Shown here in pieces: positions 1 to 10,000 of a stretch of 26,699 nt of DNA (its first letter is position 1; every line of letters starts with the position of its first letter). The position numbers and the translations under genes are program-made. The notes under the pieces are model-generated. The model saw nothing but the letters and a program-made list of their open reading frames with translations. It was not told where the DNA came from and searched no databases. The DNA is from a virus. The stretch spans positions 1-26,699 of IMG/VR virus record IMGVR_UViG_3300006305_000183, one strand, 5' to 3'.

Positions 1-520
1 TATTTAAAACAATCTTTTGTCCAGATACAACTTTAAGAGTTGACTGTGGTGGAATAGGTGCATCTTTTACAATATGAAATGCTTTAAATATTGTTATCGT
101 ACCAGCTGCACTTCCATCTGCTGCACTTGAGTTTTGTGCATATGTAAATGTAGTTGCACCAGTTCGTGTAATTTTATATATTCCATTAACATAGTTTGTT
201 GTAGAACCAGTTACATTTACATACATACCAGTTTGTAATCCGTGTGCAGTACCACAAGTAACCGTTGCAGTATCACTTGATGACACAACACTAGTTATTG
301 TCCCTAGTGTTGCACTAGTGTCTTGAAGATATGCAGTTGCAGTTATTGCTGTATCACCAGTATTAGCTGCATCTAATTCAATAAGAATTGAATTTACTCC
401 AGAACCATTGTTTGCAGTATAAACTGTTTGTGGGCCTGTTAAAGAGTCAGTTGCATTTGACTGATAATATTCTCCAGCAGAACTTACACTTACGAATGAA
501 TTTTTAAAATTATTTGCCAT
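1..520 (-). CDS. Tail-associated virion protein, C-terminus cut by window edge
   Basis: Reading the minus strand from the ATG at 520 gives an open frame of 173 codons that runs off position 1 without a stop, starting MANNFKNSFVSVSS. Near residues 83-140 it carries the pattern TATVTCGTAHGLQTGMYVNV followed by YVNGIYKIT and TTFTYA. This matches a small beta domain (TAHGL..G..V.I.G....NG.Y.V....TFTY) that I know from many phage tail and fibre proteins. The following AFHIVKDAPIPPQSTLKVV resembles small marine myovirus structural proteins that sit near the neck or tail genes. A purine-rich GAGAGAAA lies 6-13 bases upstream of the start, and a late-promoter-like GATAAATA lies at 537-544. The exact role is unknown; a tail or neck-associated decoration protein is inferred. 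Confidence 0.75.
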   Translation of the reverse strand, partial: MANNFKNSFVSVSSAGEYYQSNATDSLTGPQTVYTANNGSGVNSILIELDAANTGDTAITATAYLQDTSATLGTITSVVSSSDTATVTCGTAHGLQTGMYVNVTGSTTNYVNGIYKITRTGATTFTYAQNSSAADGSAAGTITIFKAFHIVKDAPIPPQSTLKVVSGQKIVLN

Positions 521-536
521 TTGTGTTTCTCTCTAT

Positions 537-544
537 TATTTATC
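537..544 (-). promoter_or_regulatory. Candidate T4-like late promoter (GATAAATA)
   Basis: Read on the minus strand this is GATAAATA, one base from the T4 late consensus TATAAATA. It lies 17 bases before the ATG at 520 and overlaps the stop region of the preceding gene. It is one of five similar elements found in the longest spacers of the window. The assignment rests on position and resemblance only. Confidence 0.35.
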
Positions 545-881
545 CAAGTGCAACTGCGACTGCAATCGCAAACCCTTGTGTTGTTGCAGCTGTTGATTGT
601 GAAGTTCCATCAGCAAATGTTAATGCACCAGAACTTAATGTTACACCAGCAAAGGTGCTACTACCAGCAAATGTATTATTACCAGTAAAAGCAATATTTG
701 CAGTTCTGTCAAATGCAACAGCATTTAGTGCTACTATAGCTTCTACTAAATCTGTTGAAGATGCAATAGTACCAGTTGCAGCCAGTAAGTCTGCAATATC
801 ACCAACATCATTTGCAGTTGAGTTAAATGTCGTTCTGAAAGTTTCAAACGAATTTGATGCTAGTACACTTCTATCAGCCAT
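540..881 (-). CDS. Small fibre-like virion protein
   Basis: This is a 113-aa protein starting MADRSVLASNSFETFRTTFN. The N-terminal part (about 1-55) looks mainly helical and contains TANDVGDIADLL, a pattern like the N-terminal attachment segments of marine myovirus fibre proteins. The C-terminal half (about 62-113) is low-complexity and beta-rich (FTGNNTFAGSSTFAGVTLSS, then DGTSQSTAATTQ), typical of a fibre shaft that stops early. Its ATG overlaps the end of the upstream 76-aa gene by eight bases, so the two are probably translationally coupled. A small fibre or fibre-attachment protein is inferred. It may equally be a remnant of a longer fibre that lost its tip. I recognise no catalytic motif. 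Confidence 0.7.
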   Translation of the reverse strand: MADRSVLASNSFETFRTTFNSTANDVGDIADLLAATGTIASSTDLVEAIVALNAVAFDRTANIAFTGNNTFAGSSTFAGVTLSSGALTFADGTSQSTAATTQGFAIAVAVALG

Positions 882-1104
882 TACTCTTCTCTAATATTTG
901 TTTCATCATACTTTTCATTTCGTGCATTTCCGATTTAATAGTATTTATCTCACGAACTGCATTTCTTAATTCATCTCTTTGTTTTTGTGCTTCCATTCTA
1001 ATTTTTCTACTTTTATTAAATGCACTTTCGTCTGTATTTAATATTGCACCAGAGTAAGTATCTCTAACTAAATAGTCTTTATCTTTTACTTTTAATTCTG
1101 ACAT
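874..1104 (-). CDS. Small coiled-coil protein downstream of the DUF4815 giant
   Basis: This is a 76-aa, highly charged protein. Residues 1-30 (starting MSELKVKDKDYLVRDTYSGA, then ILNTDESAF) resemble a short conserved segment of small marine T4-like phage proteins. Residues about 30-75 are rich in K, R, E and Q with hydrophobics at heptad-like spacing, consistent with one coiled coil. The start lies three bases after the stop of the 2447-aa gene, whose final GGATAA supplies the ribosome site, so coupling is likely. It has no signal peptide or membrane segment. A small virion or assembly-accessory protein that oligomerises through its coiled coil is inferred; the function is unknown. Confidence 0.75.
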   Translation of the reverse strand: MSELKVKDKDYLVRDTYSGAILNTDESAFNKSRKIRMEAQKQRDELRNAVREINTIKSEMHEMKSMMKQILEKSNG

Positions 1105-1107
1105 AAT

Positions 1108-4100
1108 TTATCCAGTTGCAACAACCCTTAATCTTTTTATGATTGGTGGGTTAGTAGAATCTGTTCCTCTCATTCTTATTTTAATTTGGAACGCATTAAA
1201 GTCTGCAAGGTCTTTCGCAGAGTATTCGTGTTCTATAAAGTCATCTCTTGTAGTAGATGAGTTAGTAGTAATATCTGGTTGTCCATTCGTATTAAAGAAA
1301 GTATAACCAACATCATTAAAGTCTGATGAATCATCTGTTCTTAATGTTTTAAACATCACATCAATAGTTGATGTTGCTGGTCTGACTGCATCAAATTTAA
1401 CATTTATCTGATTAGCTGCACTCTTCATCTGAACTTGTCGTGTTAGATATATTGCTTCTAAACTATCACCCTCTGGTTCAGTTGCTGGAACAAATAACGA
1501 GGTCGGATAAACATCTGATGAACTTTGAATATTATTAATTCTATGAGTTACAGCAGCAATAGATGCTCTATCTAAATCAACGACTGGTGTTAAGTTATCA
1601 AACTCTGAAGTCATTGTCAAAGTTAAGAAGAAAGATTTAGATGAGTTCAATTCATTTGTTTCATTAATAGTTGATGCAACCATTCTTGGTACATCATAAT
1701 AATAGTTTCTACCTAATACTATCGGTCTAGATGCACTAGTAGATTGTAGATTAAATGATGTTTGTGAACCATCAACAGATGTTGCAGTTGTTGTTCTGAT
1801 GTTTGCAGTAATTTTTGTATTAGGATATTCAACATTACTTACAAGTGGTTTCATAACATCCATCATTGCATTTTCAGTTGCAACAGTTGTAGTACCACCA
1901 AACTTAATACCAGCAGTTGCATTTGTGGCTGTTGTTGCAGTTGCAGTTTGAGTTGCAGCTGTGTTTGCAGTTGTAATTGTGTATGAATCTATCCCTACAT
2001 TTTGGACTGATGTATGAGTTCTATTAATCTGGTCTAATGGTATTCCATCTATTTCATATAGTTCAATAGCAGCACCAGAAGTATGTGCAATCGCACCAGT
2101 AGGTCTTGTTATACTGGTTACAGAAGAGCCAGAAATAGTACCACTAAAGATTTCATCTTCTCTTATTGCACCAGTAGTTGAATCTCTTGGAACTGTAATT
2201 TTTAATCTTACTGAACCACTGCCTGGAAACCCAGTATTACTAGTTAGTGTAAGTGAAGTATCTGAAGCACCAAAAGCACCGTTAATGGTTGTGTTAATTC
2301 CAGAAGACACACCACTTATTGTAACATTATTTGATGTTGAATACATATGGTGATTTCTATGTGTAACTTTTACTACACCAGAACTCGCAAGTGATTCTAA
2401 TGGATTTTCTTTTAGTGTTCTGTCTTCTGTTGGTGCATTTGTTAATACTAGATTTGATGTTTTACTTGTATCAAATTTTGCACGATAAATCGTAAACTTA
2501 ATATCTTCATCTTGATATGCGTTCCAAGTTCTATTGTTTTGTGATTTAAATAACACACCAAGATATGGTTGGTCGTTTACAATCGTTCCACTATCAATAT
2601 CTGCATCACCTAATTTAGAAATCCATAACTTATAATCTCTTGAATCTGTTTTGATAACTAATGCATATTCACTATGGTCTGCAACATATATTGGTGATTC
2701 AAATTCAAATGTTGTAGCCACAGTTGCATCGTCTGATAATAATATTTCAGAGGACTCTAGTGTTTTAGATGCGAGTGGTAATAGTTTTTCTGTTGGATAA
2801 CCATCTCTCATTTCTCTAATTTGGATGGTTACTGGAACTCTTTCATCTTTTTCTTGGAAAAATAAATCTACTTTTGTAATGAATTCACCACCAACACTAT
2901 CAACGATAAATGATTGAGCAAGGGGATCCCAAGGTTGTATTAATGTTCTACCTCTGTGTTGAAAACTTCTTGCCTCAAAAACTTCTTCTTGGAATAATTG
3001 TCCGTTTCTTGTTCTCGTAACAGTTTCTTCAATAGTGTTCAAGAAACCTCTTGCAGTGTAAATACCTTCTGCATATGTTTCAACACCCTCTAAATTAACA
3101 TCATCTGCTTCATTTATTTTAGATGAAGTTAATCTGAATTGTCTTTCACCAGTTTTAAATGCTGGATTGCCTGGAGCATTAGGGTCTGGAATAGTAAAGA
3201 CACCACTTATTGAACCAGTAGGGCCTGTGATAAATACAGAACCATCTTCGCCAGGTGGTAATAGTTTCTGAACAGTTCCACTTTCTGGAGTCTGTGTTCT
3301 TGTTCCAGTAAATAAATTATAAGTAATCTGAAGAACAGAATCTCTCATTTCCTCTTGTCTACCAATATTACCTGGCGTTACTGCACCAACTGGAGGAACT
3401 ATACCATCTATACTTGCACTTGGATTTGTTAAGTTTTGATGTTGAACAACAGAACAGAATTGTGTTAAATCAATATTGGTTGTCGCATCTGCATTGAAGA
3501 ATTCTACACCATATAATCTGTGTCCAGCACAAGTATGAATGGGGTCTATTGCTCTTTCAATTTGGATTCTCCAAAACTTCTCACCTTGAATATTTGGGCC
3601 AACTACACCTTCAGCTGCAGTTGTAAAGTCATAAGTATAAAATGCGTTACTTCCTCTTGCAATATTAATTGTAGTATGTAATGAAAACTGTCCTACTGTA
3701 TTAAATCCATATTCAGAATCAGAACTCATAATCTTCGCAACATAGTCATTTGCTTGGTCTGTGTTATCATAACCAAATCTAATTTTACCTACAGCAGTCC
3801 AGTTTGGAGTTTCTGGTAAAGTGATAGTTGTTAATGTACCACCAGGCTTACCACCATCTGGAACACAGAATGGGCCTATAAATTGTCTATCAAAGAAAGG
3901 ATAAACTCTTGTTTTAGGTTTCATTTTAGATGCTCTAAATGTTACATTTCTAGAACGAATAAATGGAACTACATCTTGTCTAATTAATTCATTACCGATT
4001 GGTTTATGTTCGTTAACTTCGGTTACAAAAGTTCTTGTACCAGTTCTAGTTTGGTCTGTTAAAACTAATTCCCAAAGACCACCTCGTCCCCAACCAGAAG

Positions 4101-7100
4101 AGGTTGTTCCGATAACACCAGATGAAATAGTTTCCCAAGCATTCCAAATAGTACCTAATGCATCTTCTCCACCAGCAGCTTGTAATATTTGGTCAAAGTT
4201 ACCTTCTAAGTTGATTACAATCTGTGGAAGTTTATTTACTTCAAACCACTCATCACCAGATGGGTCTAACTCTAATACACCAACCCAAGTAAAGAAAAAT
4301 GCAGCTTGAGCACTTTCTACTCTAGTTGCAAATTTGTTTTCAACAGTTGCAACAGAAGTAAATGGTAACATACATTGGTCACCAATTTTAGAATAACCAT
4401 CATTTGCTCTTGCAGTAGAAGTTGTATTTTGTTCTATGAGTGCTACATTTTTCATAGAGTATTTTGGTCTTAATGTTTTGTTTTCATAATCTATTGAACA
4501 ACTATAATCTTGGTGAGATACATCACCAGTTTTATGTCCAGTAAAATTATCAACAACAAAACCAGATTTAAATCTATCAAATCCGTTTGCATCTAATACT
4601 TGGAAGTTTTCTGTTTCTGCTTCTAATAAGTTAAGAGTTGTATAATCTTCTAATCGTTCAATTCTATTTTCTAAACGACCAATATCTCTCATTGTAAATC
4701 TATTATTTTTTTGTATTCTTAAAAATATATCTTGTTCTGGTTCTTTAACATAAGGTTGCATTAATACATCAACTATTTTCATAGCTTCATTTTCTGCAAG
4801 TGGTTTAGGTGGTTCTGTTATTTCTACTTCAACATCTAAACCTTCTTTGACTACAAACTCCATATCTTTAGTTAAGAACACACTATCTGTTCTACCTACA
4901 TAAAAATCTAAATCATATTGGAAGTTAGAATTATCTTGTGGAATATTTGAAACTATTGAACCAGATGCAGAAAAGTTTCTTTGTGCAAAATTAAATGTAA
5001 AAGAATCTACTCTCTCAGTTGATAAACTTTGTGAGGATGTTGTATGAGGAGTTAGTGTGGAAGCATTAGCAACAGTCGGTCTGAAATCTATTGAGTCGTG
5101 TAATAAGAATCTACCTCTAGGTTGTCTTTGTTCTGTGTCTACTCTTGTTGCAAGATATGTTGGTATTTCTTTGTAATCTATATTTGAATATGAATCCACA
5201 TTAAAGAAATCACCAGTACCGTGAGTAAAATGGTCACACACAATTAGTAGTTTACCGATAGGAACATCAACATTTGTTTTTCTAATTATTCTAGAAATAT
5301 CATAGTATGAATCTCTCATACCATCATCTAGAACAAAATTATTTGTAACTACTGCATCACCAGCAGTTACAGTGGTTGTTGTACCAGTTGCACCACTTGT
5401 TAAACCAGTAAATGTTTCACCATCAGAAAAGTTTGTAGTAGATAATAAAACATAAAAGAAAGTAGTTGGGCCTGTATTAATAAGAGAACCTATCGCACCA
5501 CTAGTTGAACCTTTTATTCTTTCACCTTTAGTGAATGTACCAGCTGAAACCGTACCAGTAAATTGTGGAACTACTGGGTCGGTGGATGAATTTGCAGATT
5601 CATATATTGCTCTTATTTTATAAACATCACTTCTACCTAATGAAATTTCTTTATGATGTGCAGATGTACCATATTCAGCACCACCACCAACTCCATTATT
5701 GTCTACAATAACTAAGTGAGCAGGATTGTTTATTTTATTTTTTTGTTGTGCAGAAGTTTTAGTTATTGTTGCAGTAACTTTTACTACACAATCTGAAGAT
5801 GTTCCGAAAACAGTTGTGTCTGTAAATGTTGCAGTTTTAGAATCACCAGCAAGAACAGCTGAAGTCATATCGTCAATATCTATAACATCACCATCATTAC
5901 AACCTCCAGAACCATCATCTAAAACACTAATTAAATAATTTGTATTAGATAATGCGTTAAATGTTTCATTAGTCCCAGCAGTTATTACTATTTGTCCAGA
6001 TGCATTTGATGTAACAATAAATTGTTTTTTAAATGTATATGAAGTTTGTGATACACCATCGTTGTCAACAGTTAACATTGATTTTGCATATTTTTTTACT
6101 GTTTTTCTTAAAAGAATATTTTTATTTACATCATTAATTTTTGTTCTTGTTCTAACTGCACCAACACTTGTTACATTTGAAGAGATTAAAATTACTTCTG
6201 CAACACCAGCACTAGCACCATCTGTGTTAGCAACACCAGAGTTAACTGGATATGTGCCTGTGTTATTACCAGTTCTTGTTAATGTTGCTTTACCATTATA
6301 TCCGTTATCTGCGTGGTCTTTAAATACAACCGTTCTACTTCCAGAACCACTTAATATTGAACCAGTAGTTGCAGTGAACGCTCCAGTTGCAGTAAATGTT
6401 GCAGTACCAGTGCTTTCAGTTGTTGCAGAAGTTGTAACAACTGCACCACCTTGAATACAAAAGTAAGTTGCAGTAGTATTATCTGTTACACTTTCAATAA
6501 CAATTTTTTCTGTTGCACTATTAGCACCAGTTGGAACTTCTAAAACATCACCAGCTCTTAACTCAGTATTAAATAAAGTGTTTTGTCCGACTAAAGTATC
6601 TGTATTTCTTGTGAGTGATACTGTACCAGTTAAATTAAATCTACTTTGCATAACACAATCAGCACTGAAGTTTGCTTGGTTTGAATCATCATCATTCATA
6701 AAGATTTGTCTTACTTGACTTATATCAAATGACTCTACTGCACTGATTGTTAAATCTGTTGTTGTTCCGTTTTCGTGTACTAATTCATCTGATTGAGTTG
6801 ATGCACTTGATTTTGCTTTCTCACCACTTGAGAATATACCATTAACATTTGTAAGATAAACTGCATCAGAACTAACAGAGTGAACAAATCCAGTTGCACC
6901 AGAATTTGCACCAGTTATTTTTGCACCAGCAGCAAATTCAGATGTAGTTACAACTCCACTAAAATCTATCTCTGTAAACATTTTAATATCAAATAATCCA
7001 AGATTAAATTGTGAATCATTATCTGCACTATTTGATAAAAAGTCGGTTACTGTGGAATTGTTTGCAGCTGTATCAAAACTTCTTGCTCTTGCAACACCAA

Positions 7101-8451
7101 TTTTTCCACCATCTTCTGTTAGAATACTATCCGTTTCTGTTCCTCTTGCAGGCCCACCAGTTGTACCAGTTGATTTTGATATTGTAAAGTTATCGTGAAG
7201 TGAAACTTCCATAAATGGTTCATCAATAGAACCTGGCGTTTCTGGACTTATGTCTGGAGAACCAAACACATTTTCAACAACGATTGTATTACCAACTTCA
7301 ACTGGTGTGATTGCATTATCAACATTTTCAGTTGTTCTTGGTTTTCTTATATCAATAAATGTTGGGTGACTTTTTTCTATTTCATAACCAGCAACATATG
7401 CTTTACCTGGCGTTAAATGTAAAGTAAGTAAATCTTCTGAGGCTGCGTTTCCACTATCAGTTGTAGTTCCAGATTCAAACACACCATTGTTAAGACCATC
7501 ATCTAAAGTTTCTCTAGCATCTGGTTTAAAATCTCTAACAATGTAGTGTCCAGATTCGTCATAAGTTCTTCTTGCAAGTGTTTCACCTAATACTGCATAT
7601 TCTGTATTTCTAGATGCAGATAAAACATTACCAAGATTAACTCTCATAATCTCAACAAAGTTTGTATCATTAGTATCTGTTAAAGATAATTTTGCAAGTG
7701 TTAATGAAATTTTTAATCTATGAGCACCAGCAGCGTTTTCATTTGATGTACCAGTTGCGTTATCATATAATGTAGTATCTTCTTCTGGAGTTACCAAATC
7801 CTCTGTAACTGTAAAACCAATTCTATAAGATGGTGTATTACCATACTTATCTAAAACTAATGTTTGTTCTGAAACATTTACAAAATGACCTCTAACAAAA
7901 TATGTACCAGCTGCAACAGTTACTGCTGAACCAATCGCAGTTGCATCTGATGATTGAATAGTTAATGATTCTTGACCAGCAACAAAAGAACCGATTGCAC
8001 CATCAGCAAATAAATTTTCTCCATCAGTAAATACAAATTGTTCACCAGTTAAATCTGGATTTAAATATTTTACAAATAAAGTTATTGGGTCATCACCACT
8101 TGCATCAGCAGTTCCTACAACTGTTGCAGCCACACCAGATGTTGCACCAGTAATAATTTTATCTTTGTATGATGATATATTTGATGTAATGTCTGTTGTA
8201 TTAAAAGTACCTTGAATCTTAACAGCATAATACTGTTTATCCATTCCAACTTCACCACCAGATATTATTGCACCTTCTTTGAAGATGTTTCTACCCATTT
8301 CTTCAACTTGATTTTGAAGTATAGATTGTTGTGAAGTTAATTCTCTAGCTTGTACTGCGAAGCCAGGTCTATATAATACTTTATGAAAATTTTTACTTGT
8401 ATCAAAATCATCATAATATGGTGATACATTTAAATTTGTTTTTTGTGCCAT
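1108..8451 (-). CDS. Giant DUF4815-type baseplate/tail structural protein (2447 aa)
   Basis: The start MAQKTNLNVSPYYDDFDTSK, followed by NFHKVLYRPGFAVQARELTS, is the hallmark of the DUF4815 family of large structural proteins in marine T4-like phages. Later conserved-looking segments include VDVPIGKLLIVCDHFTHGTG (about residue 1070), the IRSRNVTF...KTRVYPFFD block (about 1494) found in other phage tail proteins, and DPLAQSFIV (about 1840) followed by VDLFFQEKD and IREMRDGYPT. G-x-TSGA-T/I-G-type modules recur at about residues 92-113, 500-527, 969-1000 and 1004-1027. The gene follows gp8 by two bases and probably shares its transcript. It has no membrane segment. It likely forms a baseplate-peripheral or fibre-network protein. 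Its exact place in the virion is unknown. The frame is open throughout with no sign of a frameshift. Confidence 0.88.
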   Translation of the reverse strand: MAQKTNLNVSPYYDDFDTSKNFHKVLYRPGFAVQARELTSQQSILQNQVEEMGRNIFKEGAIISGGEVGMDKQYYAVKIQGTFNTTDITSNISSYKDKIITGATSGVAATVVGTADASGDDPITLFVKYLNPDLTGEQFVFTDGENLFADGAIGSFVAGQESLTIQSSDATAIGSAVTVAAGTYFVRGHFVNVSEQTLVLDKYGNTPSYRIGFTVTEDLVTPEEDTTLYDNATGTSNENAAGAHRLKISLTLAKLSLTDTNDTNFVEIMRVNLGNVLSASRNTEYAVLGETLARRTYDESGHYIVRDFKPDARETLDDGLNNGVFESGTTTDSGNAASEDLLTLHLTPGKAYVAGYEIEKSHPTFIDIRKPRTTENVDNAITPVEVGNTIVVENVFGSPDISPETPGSIDEPFMEVSLHDNFTISKSTGTTGGPARGTETDSILTEDGGKIGVARARSFDTAANNSTVTDFLSNSADNDSQFNLGLFDIKMFTEIDFSGVVTTSEFAAGAKITGANSGATGFVHSVSSDAVYLTNVNGIFSSGEKAKSSASTQSDELVHENGTTTDLTISAVESFDISQVRQIFMNDDDSNQANFSADCVMQSRFNLTGTVSLTRNTDTLVGQNTLFNTELRAGDVLEVPTGANSATEKIVIESVTDNTTATYFCIQGGAVVTTSATTESTGTATFTATGAFTATTGSILSGSGSRTVVFKDHADNGYNGKATLTRTGNNTGTYPVNSGVANTDGASAGVAEVILISSNVTSVGAVRTRTKINDVNKNILLRKTVKKYAKSMLTVDNDGVSQTSYTFKKQFIVTSNASGQIVITAGTNETFNALSNTNYLISVLDDGSGGCNDGDVIDIDDMTSAVLAGDSKTATFTDTTVFGTSSDCVVKVTATITKTSAQQKNKINNPAHLVIVDNNGVGGGAEYGTSAHHKEISLGRSDVYKIRAIYESANSSTDPVVPQFTGTVSAGTFTKGERIKGSTSGAIGSLINTGPTTFFYVLLSTTNFSDGETFTGLTSGATGTTTTVTAGDAVVTNNFVLDDGMRDSYYDISRIIRKTNVDVPIGKLLIVCDHFTHGTGDFFNVDSYSNIDYKEIPTYLATRVDTEQRQPRGRFLLHDSIDFRPTVANASTLTPHTTSSQSLSTERVDSFTFNFAQRNFSASGSIVSNIPQDNSNFQYDLDFYVGRTDSVFLTKDMEFVVKEGLDVEVEITEPPKPLAENEAMKIVDVLMQPYVKEPEQDIFLRIQKNNRFTMRDIGRLENRIERLEDYTTLNLLEAETENFQVLDANGFDRFKSGFVVDNFTGHKTGDVSHQDYSCSIDYENKTLRPKYSMKNVALIEQNTTSTARANDGYSKIGDQCMLPFTSVATVENKFATRVESAQAAFFFTWVGVLELDPSGDEWFEVNKLPQIVINLEGNFDQILQAAGGEDALGTIWNAWETISSGVIGTTSSGWGRGGLWELVLTDQTRTGTRTFVTEVNEHKPIGNELIRQDVVPFIRSRNVTFRASKMKPKTRVYPFFDRQFIGPFCVPDGGKPGGTLTTITLPETPNWTAVGKIRFGYDNTDQANDYVAKIMSSDSEYGFNTVGQFSLHTTINIARGSNAFYTYDFTTAAEGVVGPNIQGEKFWRIQIERAIDPIHTCAGHRLYGVEFFNADATTNIDLTQFCSVVQHQNLTNPSASIDGIVPPVGAVTPGNIGRQEEMRDSVLQITYNLFTGTRTQTPESGTVQKLLPPGEDGSVFITGPTGSISGVFTIPDPNAPGNPAFKTGERQFRLTSSKINEADDVNLEGVETYAEGIYTARGFLNTIEETVTRTRNGQLFQEEVFEARSFQHRGRTLIQPWDPLAQSFIVDSVGGEFITKVDLFFQEKDERVPVTIQIREMRDGYPTEKLLPLASKTLESSEILLSDDATVATTFEFESPIYVADHSEYALVIKTDSRDYKLWISKLGDADIDSGTIVNDQPYLGVLFKSQNNRTWNAYQDEDIKFTIYRAKFDTSKTSNLVLTNAPTEDRTLKENPLESLASSGVVKVTHRNHHMYSTSNNVTISGVSSGINTTINGAFGASDTSLTLTSNTGFPGSGSVRLKITVPRDSTTGAIREDEIFSGTISGSSVTSITRPTGAIAHTSGAAIELYEIDGIPLDQINRTHTSVQNVGIDSYTITTANTAATQTATATTATNATAGIKFGGTTTVATENAMMDVMKPLVSNVEYPNTKITANIRTTTATSVDGSQTSFNLQSTSASRPIVLGRNYYYDVPRMVASTINETNELNSSKSFFLTLTMTSEFDNLTPVVDLDRASIAAVTHRINNIQSSSDVYPTSLFVPATEPEGDSLEAIYLTRQVQMKSAANQINVKFDAVRPATSTIDVMFKTLRTDDSSDFNDVGYTFFNTNGQPDITTNSSTTRDDFIEHEYSAKDLADFNAFQIKIRMRGTDSTNPPIIKRLRVVATG

Positions 8452-8453
8452 TC

Positions 8454-9971
8454 TTAAAACTCAACTATAATTTTAACATCCTCTGTTTGGTCAGATGCTC
8501 GTGAAATAGGTCTTCTGTTTTCTATATAAATTATGTCTCCACTATCTGGGTGCATTTCTGGATTTGCATAACCACTTGAAAATGCTATACTATCAACAGT
8601 TTCAGAACTAGTTGATGATGGTGTACCAGATGCACTAGAGTCTGCACCAGTTATTGCATTTGCACCAGAAAATAAAACTGTATTACTTGCAGTATTCACA
8701 CCATAGTTTGAAAATCTTTCTTGTTGATAATATAAAATTTTATTTGTTGCATCCCATTCAACAACTCTACCTACTGCACCAGTAGATGCTTGAGTTATTT
8801 TTTCATCTGCATCAAAATCTCCACTTGGTGAAGGAATATAAATTGCATAAGTATTTCTTGCAGTTGAAGCAGTGAATAATGTTGAACTATTAAATTGAGT
8901 TGGGTTTTTCATAATACCAACTTGTCTGAAATCATTTGCAACTGTGATATCATTACCTTCTTCTTGTTCAAACTTTGTATTTAAAATTACAAAGTGTCCA
9001 CCTAATTCTTCTACTGCATCATGTCCGTGTCCAACTTGAGGTGATATGATTGGAGTTATAGTTCCAGCAGTTGCAGAGTTCCAAGTTGATAAAGTAGAAC
9101 CACTAATTAAAGATGTTGCACCAGTATCCGTATAAACATTAGTTCCTGCTAAATCTACTGTTGCAAAAGTATAATTTGCACCACCAGCTTGTACTGATGA
9201 TACACCAGTTTCACCAAACCTTGTAATTACATTTGAACTCACAACAACTTTAAGTATTGCACCACTTCCATCACCAGCAACCTTTACATAGTAAGTTCCG
9301 TCTGGATATCCACTACCTTGACTTGTTACCAAGAAAGTATCAATCGGAGCACCATTAAAAGGTGCAGAGTCTGTACTTGTTGTTACTGCACCAGATGATA
9401 CAGTTGAGTCTGTTGCGACTGCCATAAAGTCTGTTGTTAAAAATTTATCTACTTGAGTAGTTGTCAATGTGTACATATATTGTAGAAAATAACCACCAAC
9501 AAATTGTTTTACTGGAGAAGTAAATGTAGGTTCGGTTGTCAATGCGATTTTGTTTCCAGAAGAATTTAAGTTATACAAAACTTTGTAAACTCTAAAATCT
9601 GAAGTTATGAAAAAAAATGTAGAATCAAAAAGATTACTTGCACCAGTTTGATTTGAAGGATTAGCTGCACTGATGTTATGTTCATACATATCGTAAGTAG
9701 TACCAGATACATATGTTCTTCTAGGAACACCTCTTGATACATCAGAAGCTGCAATCGCATTTGCACCTAACATTGAATCCCATCTATAATTTTCTGATGT
9801 AATATCATCTACTGGAGTTGGTGGAGAAGTATCACTTCCACCAGAAGTTCCACTTGTAAAAGGAGTTGATTTTCCTACAAACATATAATAGTTTTCGTTT
9901 GTTTCAGAAAATGATTCCTCAAACTGAGCGGCATTTATTTGTCTAAATTTTTCTGTAATAATCGCAGCCAT
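8454..9971 (-). CDS. gp8: Baseplate wedge protein gp8
   Basis: This is a 505-aa protein, longer than T4 gp8 (334 aa). The C-terminus (about 473-505) contains SGDIIYIENRRPI, then DQTEDVKI and a final aromatic. From memory this aligns with the T4 gp8 end, SGEMIYMENRPPI ... DQTEEINI. The N-terminus also fits: IITEKFR, then YYMFVGKSTPF, a proline-rich stretch, W-x-x-MLG and VPRRTY correspond to gp8 features. The extra length lies in the middle, including a TSGATG-like unit (FDADEKITQASTGAVGRVVE, about 384-405) shared with the gp7-like and DUF4815 proteins. In T4, gp8 dimerises and binds gp7 and gp10 in the wedge. AAGGAA precedes the ATG. The gene follows the fibre block rather than gp7. Confidence 0.87.
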   Translation of the reverse strand: MAAIITEKFRQINAAQFEESFSETNENYYMFVGKSTPFTSGTSGGSDTSPPTPVDDITSENYRWDSMLGANAIAASDVSRGVPRRTYVSGTTYDMYEHNISAANPSNQTGASNLFDSTFFFITSDFRVYKVLYNLNSSGNKIALTTEPTFTSPVKQFVGGYFLQYMYTLTTTQVDKFLTTDFMAVATDSTVSSGAVTTSTDSAPFNGAPIDTFLVTSQGSGYPDGTYYVKVAGDGSGAILKVVVSSNVITRFGETGVSSVQAGGANYTFATVDLAGTNVYTDTGATSLISGSTLSTWNSATAGTITPIISPQVGHGHDAVEELGGHFVILNTKFEQEEGNDITVANDFRQVGIMKNPTQFNSSTLFTASTARNTYAIYIPSPSGDFDADEKITQASTGAVGRVVEWDATNKILYYQQERFSNYGVNTASNTVLFSGANAITGADSSASGTPSSTSSETVDSIAFSSGYANPEMHPDSGDIIYIENRRPISRASDQTEDVKIIVEF

Positions 9972-9987
9972 TGTTATTCCTTCTTAC

Positions 9988-9995
9988 TATTTAGT
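9988..9995 (-). promoter_or_regulatory. Weak late-promoter-like element before gp8 (ACTAAATA)
   Basis: The minus strand reads ACTAAATA in the 29-base spacer before gp8, two bases from TATAAATA and 17 bases upstream of the ATG. It is weak alone and is listed because its position matches the better candidates elsewhere in the window. Confidence 0.2.
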
Positions 9996-10000
9996 CCATC

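Noticed and set aside
5726-6454. Plus-strand open frames inside the DUF4815 gene
   Set aside because: They lie antisense within a long coherent coding frame and show hydrophobic low-complexity translations without ribosome sites.
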